In this document: positions 1 through 8,706 of the stretch, piece after piece | How the letters are laid out: every line of letters starts with the position of its first letter | Numbering within the stretch: position 1 is the first letter of the stretch | NCBI GenBank assembly: GCA_002483085.1 | Contig: DLHF01000071.1 | Coordinates: forward strand, 1 to 64,000 | Length of the DNA stretch: 64,000 nt | Direction of reading: 5' to 3' | Source: Ignavibacteria bacterium UBA7675 | GTDB lineage: Bacteria; Bacteroidota; Ignavibacteria; Kapaibacteriales; UB7675 | Position numbers and translations under genes: made by a program | Notes under the pieces: model-generated | Database searches by the model: none | Told to the model about the DNA's origin: nothing | What the model saw: the letters and a program-made list of their open reading frames with translations, nothing else

Positions 1-2
1 CC

Positions 3-179
3 GCTGCTGCAAAGCCTGCTAAAGCCGAAACTACAGGCAGAGGTCGGAAGAAAGCTGCAACGTCGGATGGTAATGCGACAATGGTTGTCACAAAGAAAAC
101 GGCATCAACTGGTACAACAAAGCCTACGGGAACAAAAGCCCGTGGCACGAAATCTGGGGCTTCAAAAACGAAAGCATAA
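3..179 (+). CDS. C-terminal tail of a Lys/Ala/Thr-rich protein (partial)
   Basis: The frame is open from the left edge of the window and ends in TAA at 177-179, giving about 58 residues. They are almost entirely Ala, Lys, Thr, Gly and Ser, with scattered K-K pairs (it ends in SGASKTKA). Such low-complexity basic tails occur on DNA-binding proteins, for example DNA topoisomerase I, histone-like proteins and some ribosomal proteins in this phylum. No folded domain is visible here, so the identity cannot be decided. The frame was chosen because it alone gives the repetitive Ala/Lys composition, and a hairpin terminator follows at 369-406. The overlapping 135-codon frame starting at 67 looks like a shadow. 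Confidence 0.6.
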   Translation, partial: AAAKPAKAETTGRGRKKAATSDGNATMVVTKKTASTGTTKPTGTKARGTKSGASKTKA

Positions 180-368
180 GCCTAGCACACGGCTTTTTTG
201 CTCTATGTTTTTGAGTCCTGATCATCGGATGTTGCGCGCCTGTGCATGTATTTTCCCCTTCCTTTTTTCCGGCGTATTCTACGTCGGCGGTTTATCTTCT
301 CCCCTTTTGTATTTTTACTCCCTTGCCAGCAAGCAAATGCAGGTATGTGTTATCATTGTAGAAAAGCA

Positions 369-406
369 AAACGGCCCTCCGCAATGCAGAGAAGCCGTTT
401 TTTTTT
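369..406 (+). terminator. Rho-independent terminator
   Basis: The arms AAACGGC (369-375) and GCCGTTT (394-400) pair and are followed by a T run to 406. It sits between the plus-strand Lys/Ala-rich gene and the convergent E2 gene, whose stop is at 425. It probably serves the plus-strand gene, and weakly the opposite direction too because of the A-rich left flank. Confidence 0.7.
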
Positions 407-424
407 ATACAAAACAGTGCGGGA

Positions 425-2266
425 TTAGAGGCGCACAGTCTGCTCGTTCATCGATTCCAAGCTTTTGCAGATAGCTGCAAGGCACTGGCCAGCAAGCATG
501 CCATCGATCACGCGGTGATCGTAGGTAATCGACATATACACCATATGGCGAGCTACGATAAGATCGTTGCCATCTACTTCTTTCACAACAGCTCGCTTCT
601 GGATAGCACCGATACCAAAAATCGCAGTTTGCGGCTGGTTGATGACAGGCGTGCCGAACAGCGTACCAAATGTACCGACATTTGTTACGGTCACAGTACC
701 GCCCTGTATCTCATCGGGCGAGAGTTTTTTGCTGCGCGCGCGTGTAGAAAGATCGGACACCGAACGAGCCAAGCCCGTGATGTTCAACGCATCTGCTTCC
801 TTGATCACCGGCACGATGAGATTGCCGTTTTCCAGCGCTGTAGCCATACCGAGATTGATACGGCGATGTTTGATAATAAACTTGCCATCAACACTTACAT
901 TCACATCCATAAACTGGCGGACAGCTTCTACAACTGCGGCTGCAAAGAACGGTGTAAACGTCAGCTTTACGCCCTCGCGCTTTTCGAAGTCTTTTTTGTA
1001 CTTCTCACGTGCACGCACAATGCCAGTAACATCGGCTTCACCTACGCTTGTAACATGCGCCGATGTGCGTTTAGAAAACACCATATGCTCGGCAATCAAC
1101 GTGCGAACGTGATCCATTGCCACAACATCCGCTCTATCGCCAAACTTTGCTTGCAGTTGCTCTTTTGTAGCAGACGGTGCAGCGGGTTTTGCAGCAGCAG
1201 GAGCTGATTGAGCAGGCTGTGCAGCGGGAGCAGGCTGTGCAGCGGGTACGGGCTGCGCTACAGGTGCAGGAGCAGGAACTGCTTTTCCAGATGTGCGTTG
1301 TTCGAGGTAGTTCAGCAGGTCATCTTTGGTAACACGTCCTTCAAGACCCGAGCCGTTCAGAGCGTCGAGCTCTTCCAGCGACACTTGTTTATCCTGGGCA
1401 ACAGTGCGAACAAGCGGCGAATAGAAACGCTTACCGGACGCACGTTGGGGCGGTGTAGAGCCCGACACAGGCGCAGGTATATGCGTACCGTTTGTAGAAG
1501 CGGCAGCAGGAGCTACAGATACCGGAGCAGCAGAAGCTGCAGGCTGAGCGACTGGCTGGGGGACTGCTGCAGGCTGGGGAGCTGGCGCAGAAGCAGTAGG
1601 AGCGGCACCGCTGCCAATGCGTGCAATCACAGTTCCCACCTCTACAGTATCGCCTTCATTAGCGAGAATTTCTGTGATTGTACCGGCTATGGGCGACGGC
1701 ACTTCGGTATCTACTTTATCAGTAGAAATTTCTAACAGTACTTCATCGCGCTCTACTTTGTCGCCAACTTTTTTCAGCCATTGCAGGACTTTGCCTTCTT
1801 GGATAGACTCACCCATTTTAGGCATCACGACATCCACTCCACCGCTTTGAGCACCGCCGCCAGCAGCAGGAGCCGGTGGCGCAGCAGGCGCTGGAGCTTC
1901 TTCGCGCACTGGCTCGGGAGCTTTCTCGGCAACGGGAGCCGGTGCAGGTGTTGGCGCAGGTTGTGCAGCAGGTTGTGCAGCAGGTTGTGGTGCCGGGGCT
2001 ACAGTATCTGCCGAAGCTGCGGCATTGACATCGGTTTCAATCTGTGCAATGATCGTACCTACTTCTACAGTATCGCCTTCAGCAAAGAGAATTTTCCCGA
2101 TAACGCCAGCATTGGGCGACGGCACTTCGGTATCTACTTTATCGGTGGAGATTTCAAGCAAAATTTCATCGCGTTCTACCTTGTCTCCTTCCTTTTTCAG
2201 CCATTGCAGGATCTTTCCTTCCTGAATGGACTCACCCATTTTGGGCATAACGACGTCAACTTTCAT
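425..2266 (-). CDS. sucB: 2-oxoacid dehydrogenase E2 (dihydrolipoyl acyltransferase) with two lipoyl domains
   Basis: The 613-residue E2 component transfers acyl groups from a 2-oxoacid dehydrogenase to CoA through swinging lipoyl arms. Two nearly identical lipoyl domains (residues 1-78 and 144-218) carry the TDKVDTEV motif, with lipoylated Lys43 and Lys184. They are joined by Pro/Ala/Gln-rich linkers. A peripheral-subunit binding domain lies near 280-322, and the CoA-dependent catalytic domain near 370-613 has the DHRVIDG motif with His584 and Asp588. The start has GGAG about 8 bases upstream. No E1 or E3 gene is adjacent, so substrate preference (2-oxoglutarate, pyruvate or branched-chain) cannot be fixed from sequence. 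The succinyltransferase name is the best guess from overall family resemblance. Confidence 0.88.
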   Translation of the reverse strand: MKVDVVMPKMGESIQEGKILQWLKKEGDKVERDEILLEISTDKVDTEVPSPNAGVIGKILFAEGDTVEVGTIIAQIETDVNAAASADTVAPAPQPAAQPAAQPAPTPAPAPVAEKAPEPVREEAPAPAAPPAPAAGGGAQSGGVDVVMPKMGESIQEGKVLQWLKKVGDKVERDEVLLEISTDKVDTEVPSPIAGTITEILANEGDTVEVGTVIARIGSGAAPTASAPAPQPAAVPQPVAQPAASAAPVSVAPAAASTNGTHIPAPVSGSTPPQRASGKRFYSPLVRTVAQDKQVSLEELDALNGSGLEGRVTKDDLLNYLEQRTSGKAVPAPAPVAQPVPAAQPAPAAQPAQSAPAAAKPAAPSATKEQLQAKFGDRADVVAMDHVRTLIAEHMVFSKRTSAHVTSVGEADVTGIVRAREKYKKDFEKREGVKLTFTPFFAAAVVEAVRQFMDVNVSVDGKFIIKHRRINLGMATALENGNLIVPVIKEADALNITGLARSVSDLSTRARSKKLSPDEIQGGTVTVTNVGTFGTLFGTPVINQPQTAIFGIGAIQKRAVVKEVDGNDLIVARHMVYMSITYDHRVIDGMLAGQCLAAICKSLESMNEQTVRL

Positions 2267-2425
2267 GAATATCTCCGGTATGAGTAAAACATAGATATTT
2301 ACAGTTCAATTTTTGCAAATTACCTAATTACTGTGGTCTCTCCAAAGAGAGAATCTACAACAGGCTCTCCTTGCCCGAAGGAAAACGCAACAAGAAGCTA
2401 TCGGGATATGATTGCCATAAAACAG

Positions 2426-2481
2426 CAGCGCGCCGGACACCGTACCGGGAGTTCTCCTGCGGTACACTGTCCGGCGCGCTG
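2426..2481 (-). terminator. Long hairpin terminator after rplI
   Basis: Two 22-base arms (2426-2447 and 2460-2481) pair with only two mismatches, and the loop itself contains GGAG/CTCC. On the minus strand the hairpin is followed by CTGTTTTATGG. It lies directly after the rplI stop at 2499, so it most likely ends the rpsF-rplI transcript. Confidence 0.75.
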
Positions 2482-2498
2482 AAAAGATGCTGCTGCAC

Positions 2499-2942
2499 TT
2501 AGGCGCTGATCACCCATACTTTGATGGTAGCAACGACTTCGGGATGCAGTTTGATTTTTACATCGAAAATACCGAGCGATTTAATCGGCTCGTCGATGAT
2601 AAGCGAACGGCGGTCGATGTCGTGACCGCGATCCGCAAGTTCTTGCGCGATCATCTGATTGGTCACGCTTCCGAACAGGCGGTCTTCTTCGCCTACCTGC
2701 ATCGGTATGGTAATCTGAACCTCGGAAAGCCTTGCCGAAAGCGCTTCGGCTTCCAGTTTCAGTTTCTCCATGCGGCTCGTGTATTGTTTTTTCTCGGCTG
2801 CAAGCATACGCAAAGCCTTGGGCGCTGCGTAATATGCCATGCCCCGGGGAATCAGGAAGTTGCGTGCATAGCCGTCTTTAACGGTCACGACATCACCCAT
2901 TGCTCCCAGGTTATCTACTTCCTGTCGCAGTATGACTTTCAT
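2499..2942 (-). CDS. rplI: 50S ribosomal protein L9
   Basis: This is a 147-residue L9, the usual length. It begins MKVILRQEVDNLG, the conserved L9 N-terminal domain that binds 23S rRNA near the L1 stalk, followed by the GYARNFLIPRG-type signature and a long helix to the C-terminal domain. The ATG at 2942 is chosen because it matches the family N-terminus and has GAAGG about 8 bases upstream. A TTG six codons further upstream (2960) would add a non-conserved extension. It is co-directional with rpsF with about 70 bp between them, and a strong hairpin terminator follows. The usual rpsR between S6 and L9 is absent. Confidence 0.95.
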   Translation of the reverse strand: MKVILRQEVDNLGAMGDVVTVKDGYARNFLIPRGMAYYAAPKALRMLAAEKKQYTSRMEKLKLEAEALSARLSEVQITIPMQVGEEDRLFGSVTNQMIAQELADRGHDIDRRSLIIDEPIKSLGIFDVKIKLHPEVVATIKVWVISA

Positions 2943-3010
2943 CTCTCTGCCTTCTGTCAAAGATGGTCTGAAATAAAAAATTCTTTTTTGATAGGGATGA
3001 CTGTGACGCC

Positions 3011-3406
3011 TTAATCTTTGCTTTCCGCTTCAGCACCCTCAGCCAGTGCTTCTTCGGCCTGTGCGGGAACTTCGTCCGCTTGGCCGGGATTGTTGCGGTA
3101 GTCGATTGCAGCAGGTGCCAACTGAACGGTAAGATGACGAATGATGTTCTCTTCCAGTTGGAAAAAACGATCTAATAACGGCTGAAGATTCGTCGGCGCA
3201 TCATAGCGCAGATATACGTAAAAACCGTTGTTCTTTTTCTGGATGGGATACGCAAGGCGTTTACGGCCCCACTTGTCCAGGTTGGAGATCGCTCCTCCGT
3301 GGTTCTGGACGAACTCACGTACATTGTCTATCACCGTGTCGACCGAATGGTCTTCAAGCCCAGCGTTGACAATAAACGTCGTCTCGTAGGCGCTTTTAGG
3401 ATTCAT
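3011..3406 (-). CDS. rpsF: 30S ribosomal protein S6
   Basis: The 131-residue S6 starts at MNPKSAYETT, with AGGAG 4 bases upstream. A 13-residue longer reading from 3445 has no support from the family. The core contains the ferredoxin-like S6 fold (YETTFIVNAG, KWGRKRLAYPIQKK, NGFYVYLRYD). After about residue 95 comes an acidic Ala/Glu-rich tail ending EGAEAESKD, as in many S6 proteins. S6 binds 16S rRNA together with S18, but the S18 gene is not in this cluster. L9 follows at once on the same strand. Confidence 0.94.
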   Translation of the reverse strand: MNPKSAYETTFIVNAGLEDHSVDTVIDNVREFVQNHGGAISNLDKWGRKRLAYPIQKKNNGFYVYLRYDAPTNLQPLLDRFFQLEENIIRHLTVQLAPAAIDYRNNPGQADEVPAQAEEALAEGAEAESKD

Positions 3407-3536
3407 TGTGCTCCTATGGATGTTGTTAACAGCTTTCCACTGCACAGTAGAAAGCAGGAGTATTATTAAAGAATAGCAAAACTATGCTTTTTTGGCGACC
3501 TGAACAACTTTTGTTTAAAGAAACACAAAAAACGTT

Positions 3537-3595
3537 GCGCTCCGGTCTTTGCCCCTGCTTCAGCCTCCGCACCGCGCTGCACAAACCGCTGCGTG
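3537..3595 (-). repeat. Intergenic repeat type B, copy 1
   Basis: Read on the minus strand it contains CACGCAGCGG, then the conserved core TGCAGCGCGGTGCGGAGGC, and ends near GGAGCGC. It is one of seven copies in the window (see the copies at 11608, 20608, 32890, 52688, 57846 and 62633). Confidence 0.7.
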
Positions 3596-3760
3596 TTTTT
3601 TAGCCGTCTGTCGCGCCTTCTTCCCCGTTTCTACCTATCACTTCGGCTGGCGGGTACTTTCCACATGAACGATGTGCCGTAGCAACGACAACAGACTGCT
3701 ATCTGCTAGCTCCTCGCCCCTTTGCACCGCGATCAATCGTAGGTATGCCCTATAAAACAT

Positions 3761-3796
3761 ACAGCTCCTGTACATGCTTCGATGTACAGGAGCTGT
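3761..3796 (-). terminator. Perfect 15-bp hairpin terminator of tRNA-Ser
   Basis: The arm 3761-3775 is the exact reverse complement of 3782-3796, with a 6-base loop. On the minus strand it directly follows the tRNA 3' end and leads into ATGTTTTATA. This is a standard intrinsic terminator for the tRNA. Confidence 0.8.
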
Positions 3797-3801
3797 AGAG
3801 G

Positions 3802-3883
3802 CGGAGAGCGAGGGACTCGAACCCCCACAGGCTTACGCCCGGCGGTTTTCAAGACCGCTGCAATACCATTATGCGAGCTCTCC
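3802..3883 (-). tRNA. tRNA-Ser (anticodon UGA)
   Basis: The minus strand folds into a class II cloverleaf. The acceptor stem is GGAGAGC/GCTCTCC, the D stem GCA/TGC, and the anticodon arm GCGGT-CTTGAAA-ACCGC with anticodon TGA. The long variable arm has stem CGGGC-GTAA-GCCTG, and the T arm has loop TTCGAGT. The discriminator base is G, as expected for serine. CCA is not encoded. A hairpin terminator follows 5 bases downstream. Confidence 0.93.
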
Positions 3884-4043
3884 GGCTATGCGTGTCGAAC
3901 TGCAAATATGCGCTCTGGCTGCGGATTTTCAAAAAGAAAACTGCTGTTTTATGGAGATTCTCGCGCAATTTTTTCGCTCGCAGAGGATAGCCTGTAGCTC
4001 TTCCCTCCCCTACTACATAACACCTTGGTGCTAGGCAGTGCCA

Positions 4044-5865
4044 TCACACAGCCTCTGCTGCACCAAACTGAATTTCATATAGCTTTTTGTACACTCCACC
4101 TTGCTTCAGTAGCTCGGTGTGATTGCCGCGCTCTACAATTTCTCCATCGCGAAATACCAGTATTTCGTCGGCATCGATAATAGTCGATAGCCGATGTGCG
4201 ATAATAATCGCAGTGCGGTTGTGCAGCACCTGCGTAATAGCAGCTTGTACTAATTTTTCCGACTCGGAATCGAGCGCCGATGTCGCTTCATCGAAAATGA
4301 GAATGTCGGGATTGCGAAACAGCGCCCGCGCAATAGCAATGCGCTGCCTCTGGCCGCCGGAAAGCAGAACGCCCCGGTCGCCGAGAAAAGTGTCGTAGCC
4401 ATTGGGTAGCTGCTCGATAAATTCATGAGCATTGGCGATCTGTGCAGCGCGCACTACTTCTTCTATCGGCGCAAAGGTGTTGCCGCTGCGGATATTGTTC
4501 GCTACGGTATCGTTGAATAATATCGGCTCCTGCGATACAATGCCGAACAAATCGCGATACGATTCGGTAGTAAGCGATTGTATGTCTTTTCCGTCTAATG
4601 TAATCGCACCAGTTTGCGGATCGTAAAACCTTACAATAAGGTCTACCATCGTCGATTTCCCACTGCCACTCTGCCCCACAAGAGCAACTTTTTTCCCCCT
4701 TGGAAGCCGGAAAGATACATTGCGCAGCACAGGCTTTTCGCCATAGGCAAAAGTCACATCGCGTACTTCAATGCCAGAGCGCAACATCTGAGCTTGCTCT
4801 GCACCCGATTTCACCGATGGCTCCAAGTCGAGCACCGCAAAAATGCGTTCGGCGGCTACAATGCCGCGCTGTATCTGTGGCGGAATACCTGCCAGGCTGG
4901 AAATAGGCGCCATAATGGCAAAAAGCGAGAAGAGAAATAGCATAAGCTCGCTGCCCGCCATCCTGCCGGAAAATACTTCGAGTCCGCCGAAATACAACAC
5001 TGCCGCCAAAGCGCCAATAGCAAATATTTCGCTAATGCCCGGCACCATTGCAATGATCCGCTGGTGTTTAAACGCCGCGTGTACAAAAGCACGTGTTTGG
5101 TGCGAAAAGCGCTGTACAGCACTTTTCTCGGCATTAAAAGCCTTTACCACTCGGATGCCAGAAATAGTCTCCTGAAGCACGGCTGTGTAGTCGGCCATCG
5201 CATTCTGCATGCGCGATGCGTACCGGCGTAAGTAGCGCGTAGCTACCTGGATTATCACGAGGCTGAGGATACTTGTACTAAAGGCGATAAGCGTCAGATA
5301 GGGCGACAGTGAAATCAGCAACAGTAAGTATAGCGCAATCTCCATCGGCTGGCGTATGAGCGTCATGAAGGTAGGCGTGATGCTGCCGTTGACAATCCCC
5401 ACATCGTTGGTAATCAGCGAAATCAGACCACCAGTTTTGTTGCGCGTAAAGTAATCCATCGAAAGCGATACCATTTTGCTAAATAGTTTGTCGCGTATCG
5501 ACTTTACAACGCCTTCCTCTAACCGCACGTTGATGTTCGCGCTTATATATTTTACAATGTTTTTCAGCACAAAGACACTAATCACCATCAAGCTCAGGCG
5601 GAGCAATGTAGCATAGTGGTCGTCGGCCATCACTAAACCGCGCACAAATCCAAAAAACGACTCTTTTAGCCCTTCTAATCCTGCGGCCTCCACAGGTACT
5701 TGGATTGACGTAGCTTTCTCTGGCGTAAAGAGCATTTCAATGATCGGGTAGATCAGCGTAATAGTAAGAGTGCTCAGTACCGAGAACAACGCGTTGAAGA
5801 GAACAGCGAGGAAAAACAGCCCGGCAAACGGGCGGAGAAAATTAAGTACTCGAAAGTATGTTTTC
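4044..5865 (-). CDS. MsbA-like ABC exporter (fused permease and ATPase)
   Basis: This half-transporter of about 607 residues has six N-terminal transmembrane helices (about 1-320) fused to a C-terminal nucleotide-binding domain. The ATPase has Walker A VGQSGSGKST (Lys404), ABC signature LSGGQRQRIAIARAL, Walker B ILIFDEATSALD and the H-loop AHRLSTI, so it should be active. The family flips lipid A-core or other lipids across the inner membrane. The start codon is GTG at 5867-5865 with no strong Shine-Dalgarno site, and no in-frame ATG lies upstream before a stop. It follows a family 9 glycosyltransferase by about 80 bp on the same strand, which supports an envelope lipid role. The gene cannot be separated from multidrug exporters by sequence alone. 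Confidence 0.85.
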
Positions 5866-5910
5866 ACGAAAAAGGCTCTATCGTTGGAAAGTTACTTCTT
5901 GCCGAATTAC

Positions 5911-5961
5911 AGTGGGCACAGCCGTCTCTGCTCCCGCGTTTAGTCGCTGTCACCGGTCGCA
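5911..5961 (+). repeat. Intergenic repeat type A, copy 1
   Basis: It contains the exact 17-bp core CGCTGTCACCGGTCGCA at 5945-5961, preceded by GTCTCTGCTCCCGCGTT, which resembles the flank of copy 3. The core overlaps the last three codons and the TGA stop of the glycosyltransferase gene on the minus strand. Confidence 0.7.
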
Positions 5962-7113
5962 AAATACGCTTCGTGTTGTTCCGCCTTCTGCGCCCCGTCC
6001 AGCGGCTACTGCCAGCATGCGCTCCACACCTTCGATAGCATCTGCTACGGGAATAAACGACACATGCTGCTTGTTTGTAATAAGCGCCTCGTGTGGCGCA
6101 CCATACGGCGTCCACGGCATTAAATTCAATTTTGTATTTATAAACAGCCCCACGCACGGCATTTTCCACGCGCCTGCCAAATGCACAACGGAGGTATCGG
6201 GCGTAAAGATTACATCGCACTCGTGCAGCATTGCAGCAAACTCGTGGAAGTTGTTCGCACGCGCGCCCTCTACAGCACCAGTCGCCTGCACAATGGCGCT
6301 GCGCTCTGCTTCGTATTCTGGCGAGGAAAAGACGACGACTTGCACATCATCGTGTGCAGCCAGCAATGCGTCTATCAGCTCGGTAAACCTCTGCCGCCCC
6401 CAATATTTCTGTTCGCCCGTTCCAGAAATATTTACGCCAAGGCGCAGTGAATGCGTATTCGGCCCGAGGCGTTCTCGCGCAAGCGCTATGTCCTCCGGCG
6501 AAAATGGATATTCCAGCGAAAGATCGTGCTGCGAGGGGTCGATGCCAAATGGCAAAAGTAAATACGCAATGCGCTCTACAATATGCACGCTCTGGCGGTC
6601 GGGCAGTGGCACCAGGTGCGAGTACACTGCGGCGTTTTCCTTGTCGATCCCCACAGCGTAGCGGCTGCGAATATTTTTCACCAAAAAGGATGATGTCGCC
6701 GATGAATTGTCCATAAGGTCGATCACGACGTCATAACGCTCGGCCCGCAGCAACGACAGCAGCCGTAGCGTCTTGGCAATGCTCTTGGAGTAGCACCACG
6801 CCTTGCGGATATACCGCGCAAGTGCGCTGCGAATAGCGTAGTTGGCATCGCCAAGCAAGATGTCGATAGTTGCGTTTGGGAACTCTTGGCGCAGCACGCG
6901 AATCACTGGAAACGACACAAGAGCATCGCCAATTTTATCTTGGCGCAAGAACAGGATTTTGGGATGCTCGGGCAGGTCGAGTACGAGCTGCGGCCTTTCC
7001 ACGCGAACTGGGTTCACGGGTGTGCCAAAGCCTTCTATCAGCTTGCGGCGCATCCAGAGCTCGATGCGTTTCAGCAATGGATCGCGGTACTCTTCCCTTG
7101 GCTCGCGCGGCAT
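5950..7113 (-). CDS. Family 9 glycosyltransferase (heptosyltransferase-like)
   Basis: The 387-residue protein resembles ADP-heptose:LPS heptosyltransferases of the WaaC/WaaF type. Visible are the N-terminal Rossmann segment KILFLRQDKIGDALVSFPVI (residue ~53 on) and the C-terminal nucleotide-binding motif TPDTSVVHLA (about 304-313, Asp306) followed by a Gly-rich turn. The family adds heptose to the LPS core on the cytoplasmic face. ATG at 7113 has AGGAG 7 bases upstream. It starts 9 bases after the acetyl-CoA-synthetase-like gene and precedes the MsbA-like exporter, so the three probably form one transcript. Its last three codons and stop lie inside a type A repeat, so the final residues may have been replaced by repeat insertion. 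Confidence 0.85.
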   Translation of the reverse strand: MPREPREEYRDPLLKRIELWMRRKLIEGFGTPVNPVRVERPQLVLDLPEHPKILFLRQDKIGDALVSFPVIRVLRQEFPNATIDILLGDANYAIRSALARYIRKAWCYSKSIAKTLRLLSLLRAERYDVVIDLMDNSSATSSFLVKNIRSRYAVGIDKENAAVYSHLVPLPDRQSVHIVERIAYLLLPFGIDPSQHDLSLEYPFSPEDIALARERLGPNTHSLRLGVNISGTGEQKYWGRQRFTELIDALLAAHDDVQVVVFSSPEYEAERSAIVQATGAVEGARANNFHEFAAMLHECDVIFTPDTSVVHLAGAWKMPCVGLFINTKLNLMPWTPYGAPHEALITNKQHVSFIPVADAIEGVERMLAVAAGRGAEGGTTRSVFCDR

Positions 7114-7122
7114 AGCGCTCTC

Positions 7123-8706
7123 CTACCTGATCGGATTGATCGTCACTTTGTCGAAGTCCTGCACATGGCCGAGCACCGAGAAGTACCCTTCGTCATCGTA
7201 AAATGCGAGATCGCCGCAGGTGAAACAGTTTGGATATTTTTCCCAGTAGGCACGATAGCTCGCGTCGTCGTTCCACACCGTGCGCATCATATACGGCAGC
7301 GGTCGCCGCAGAATAAGCAGGCCGGGCGAGTCCGGGCTCACAGTCGTCCCTTCGTCGAGCGAGACAACATCGGCAACGACTCCGGGCAACGGACGCCCCA
7401 CTTTGCCGAGCTTGGCATCGACAATTGGCAGCGTGCCAAGCACCGGCGACGCAACTTCTTTTTGCCACCAGTTGTCGAGCACATAGCCGCGCCCCTTCAG
7501 AATATGCTCGTGTGCCCACAAATGCACTTCGGGTTCGAGCAGTTCACCAGCGCTGGCTATCAGGCGCAGTGTCGACACATCTTCGCTCTGAATGTATTCA
7601 GGCCCGTACTCCATAAAACGGCGGATAGTGGGCGGCGTCGTAAACAAAATATTCACACCGTGGCGCTCCACTGTGCGCCATACAATGCCGGGATCGGGAT
7701 AGTCGATAGCTCCTTCGCGAGCAAGCACCGTAGCTCCGTTGAGCAGCGGGCCGTACACTGTGTAGCTATGCCCCACAATGCGCGAGATATCAGACATACA
7801 CCAGAAAATATCAGGCGCTTTGATGTCGTAAAAAGCACGAGCCAAGTAATACACGCCTACCATGTAGCCGCCGTGCACATGCACAATGCCTTTGGGCTTA
7901 TCATCGTAGACACCACTCGTATAGAGAATAAAAAGCGGGTCTTCGGCGTCCATCACCTCGGCGCTACACCACTGCTTTTGCGTGTCGATAAATTCGATAA
8001 ATTCTACTTCGCGCTCTGGATTGAGCTCAATTTTGGGGTCCTGCCTGCGGTCTACAATCAGCTTTCGCACATAGTCCAATCCCTCTATGGCATTGCTCAC
8101 AGTAGATTTCAGCGGAACGCGCTTGCCACTGCGGTAGGTAACGTCGGCGCAGATCACGACTTTGGGTGTACAGTCTTCGATGCGTTCGCGGAGGTCTTTG
8201 AGCCCCAGCTTGATATCAATCACAGCATGAATAGCGCCGATGCGCGCACAAGCGAGCATAGAGCATATGGCTTCAGGTGTGGTGGGCATGTACAGCACAA
8301 CGCGGTCGCCCTTCTCCACCCCAAGACTTTTCAGGCCATTGGCGAGCTGGCATACGCGGCGCAGCAAGCGGTCGTAGGTAATAACTTCTTCCTCGTCGTT
8401 CTCGTTTGTCCAGATCAGCGCTACTTTGTTGCGGTGCTGGCCCCGAGCATGGCGGTCGAGCGCGTTAATAGTAATGTTGGTCTTCCCACCTGCAAACCAC
8501 TTGTGGTACGGCGGCTGAAAGTCCAGCACTTTATCCCACGGCTTCTCCCACTGTAGCTCCTGGGCGATATTCCCCCAAAAGCGATCTGGAAACGTGATCG
8601 AGTGCAAATAGACCGCCTCGTAGTCCTGGATGTGCGCATCGCGCCGGAGCTCATCGGGCGAATGCATCACCCGCGTTTCCTGTATCAGCGATTCAATAGA
8701 AGTCAT
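7123..8706 (-). CDS. Truncated acetyl-CoA-synthetase-like protein, probable pseudoenzyme
   Basis: The 527-residue protein aligns throughout with the N-terminal part of acetyl/propionyl-CoA synthetases (about 650 residues). Recognisable blocks are the FW..IA.EL.W entry, GHSYTVYGPLLNGAT, SAGELLEPE, DNWWQ and CGDLAFYDDEGY. Key motifs differ. The ATP P-loop, normally YTSGSTGKPKG, reads YTSGVYDDKPKG (262-273). WWQTETG reads WWQKEVA. The hinge motif GRxDDxIxVxGHR reads GHVQDFDKVTINPIR, and the protein then stops. The whole C-terminal domain with the catalytic Lys is missing, and the next gene starts 9 bases later, so no frameshifted remnant fits. The adenylating reaction is unlikely to proceed normally. 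The frame is otherwise intact over 1.5 kb, which suggests it is maintained. Its place before LPS genes gives no clear function. Confidence 0.8.
   Translation of the reverse strand: MTSIESLIQETRVMHSPDELRRDAHIQDYEAVYLHSITFPDRFWGNIAQELQWEKPWDKVLDFQPPYHKWFAGGKTNITINALDRHARGQHRNKVALIWTNENDEEEVITYDRLLRRVCQLANGLKSLGVEKGDRVVLYMPTTPEAICSMLACARIGAIHAVIDIKLGLKDLRERIEDCTPKVVICADVTYRSGKRVPLKSTVSNAIEGLDYVRKLIVDRRQDPKIELNPEREVEFIEFIDTQKQWCSAEVMDAEDPLFILYTSGVYDDKPKGIVHVHGGYMVGVYYLARAFYDIKAPDIFWCMSDISRIVGHSYTVYGPLLNGATVLAREGAIDYPDPGIVWRTVERHGVNILFTTPPTIRRFMEYGPEYIQSEDVSTLRLIASAGELLEPEVHLWAHEHILKGRGYVLDNWWQKEVASPVLGTLPIVDAKLGKVGRPLPGVVADVVSLDEGTTVSPDSPGLLILRRPLPYMMRTVWNDDASYRAYWEKYPNCFTCGDLAFYDDEGYFSVLGHVQDFDKVTINPIR

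Larger units (their letters stand above)
3407..3801. other. Gene-free stretch between rpsF and tRNA-Ser
   Basis: No protein gene is seen. It holds the rpsF upstream region, one copy of intergenic repeat type B (3537-3595) and the tRNA terminator (3761-3796). The first ~80 bases upstream of rpsF are A/T-rich and may contain its promoter, but I cannot name boxes with confidence. Confidence 0.6.

Noticed and set aside
67..474. A 135-codon frame overlapping the first partial gene
   Set aside because: The Ala/Lys-rich frame 3 is the better coding choice and is followed by a terminator inside this frame.
7113..7519. A frameshifted C-terminal domain for the acetyl-CoA-synthetase-like protein
   Set aside because: Only 9 bases separate its stop from the next gene; the alternative frame in 7193-7519 is antisense-like and lacks the hinge and catalytic Lys motifs.
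6886..8556. A 556-codon reading frame on the plus strand opposite the acetyl-CoA-synthetase-like gene
   Set aside because: It covers the antisense of a clear protein family match, has no recognisable domain or ribosome site, and its residues look like random translation (many His, Cys and Arg).
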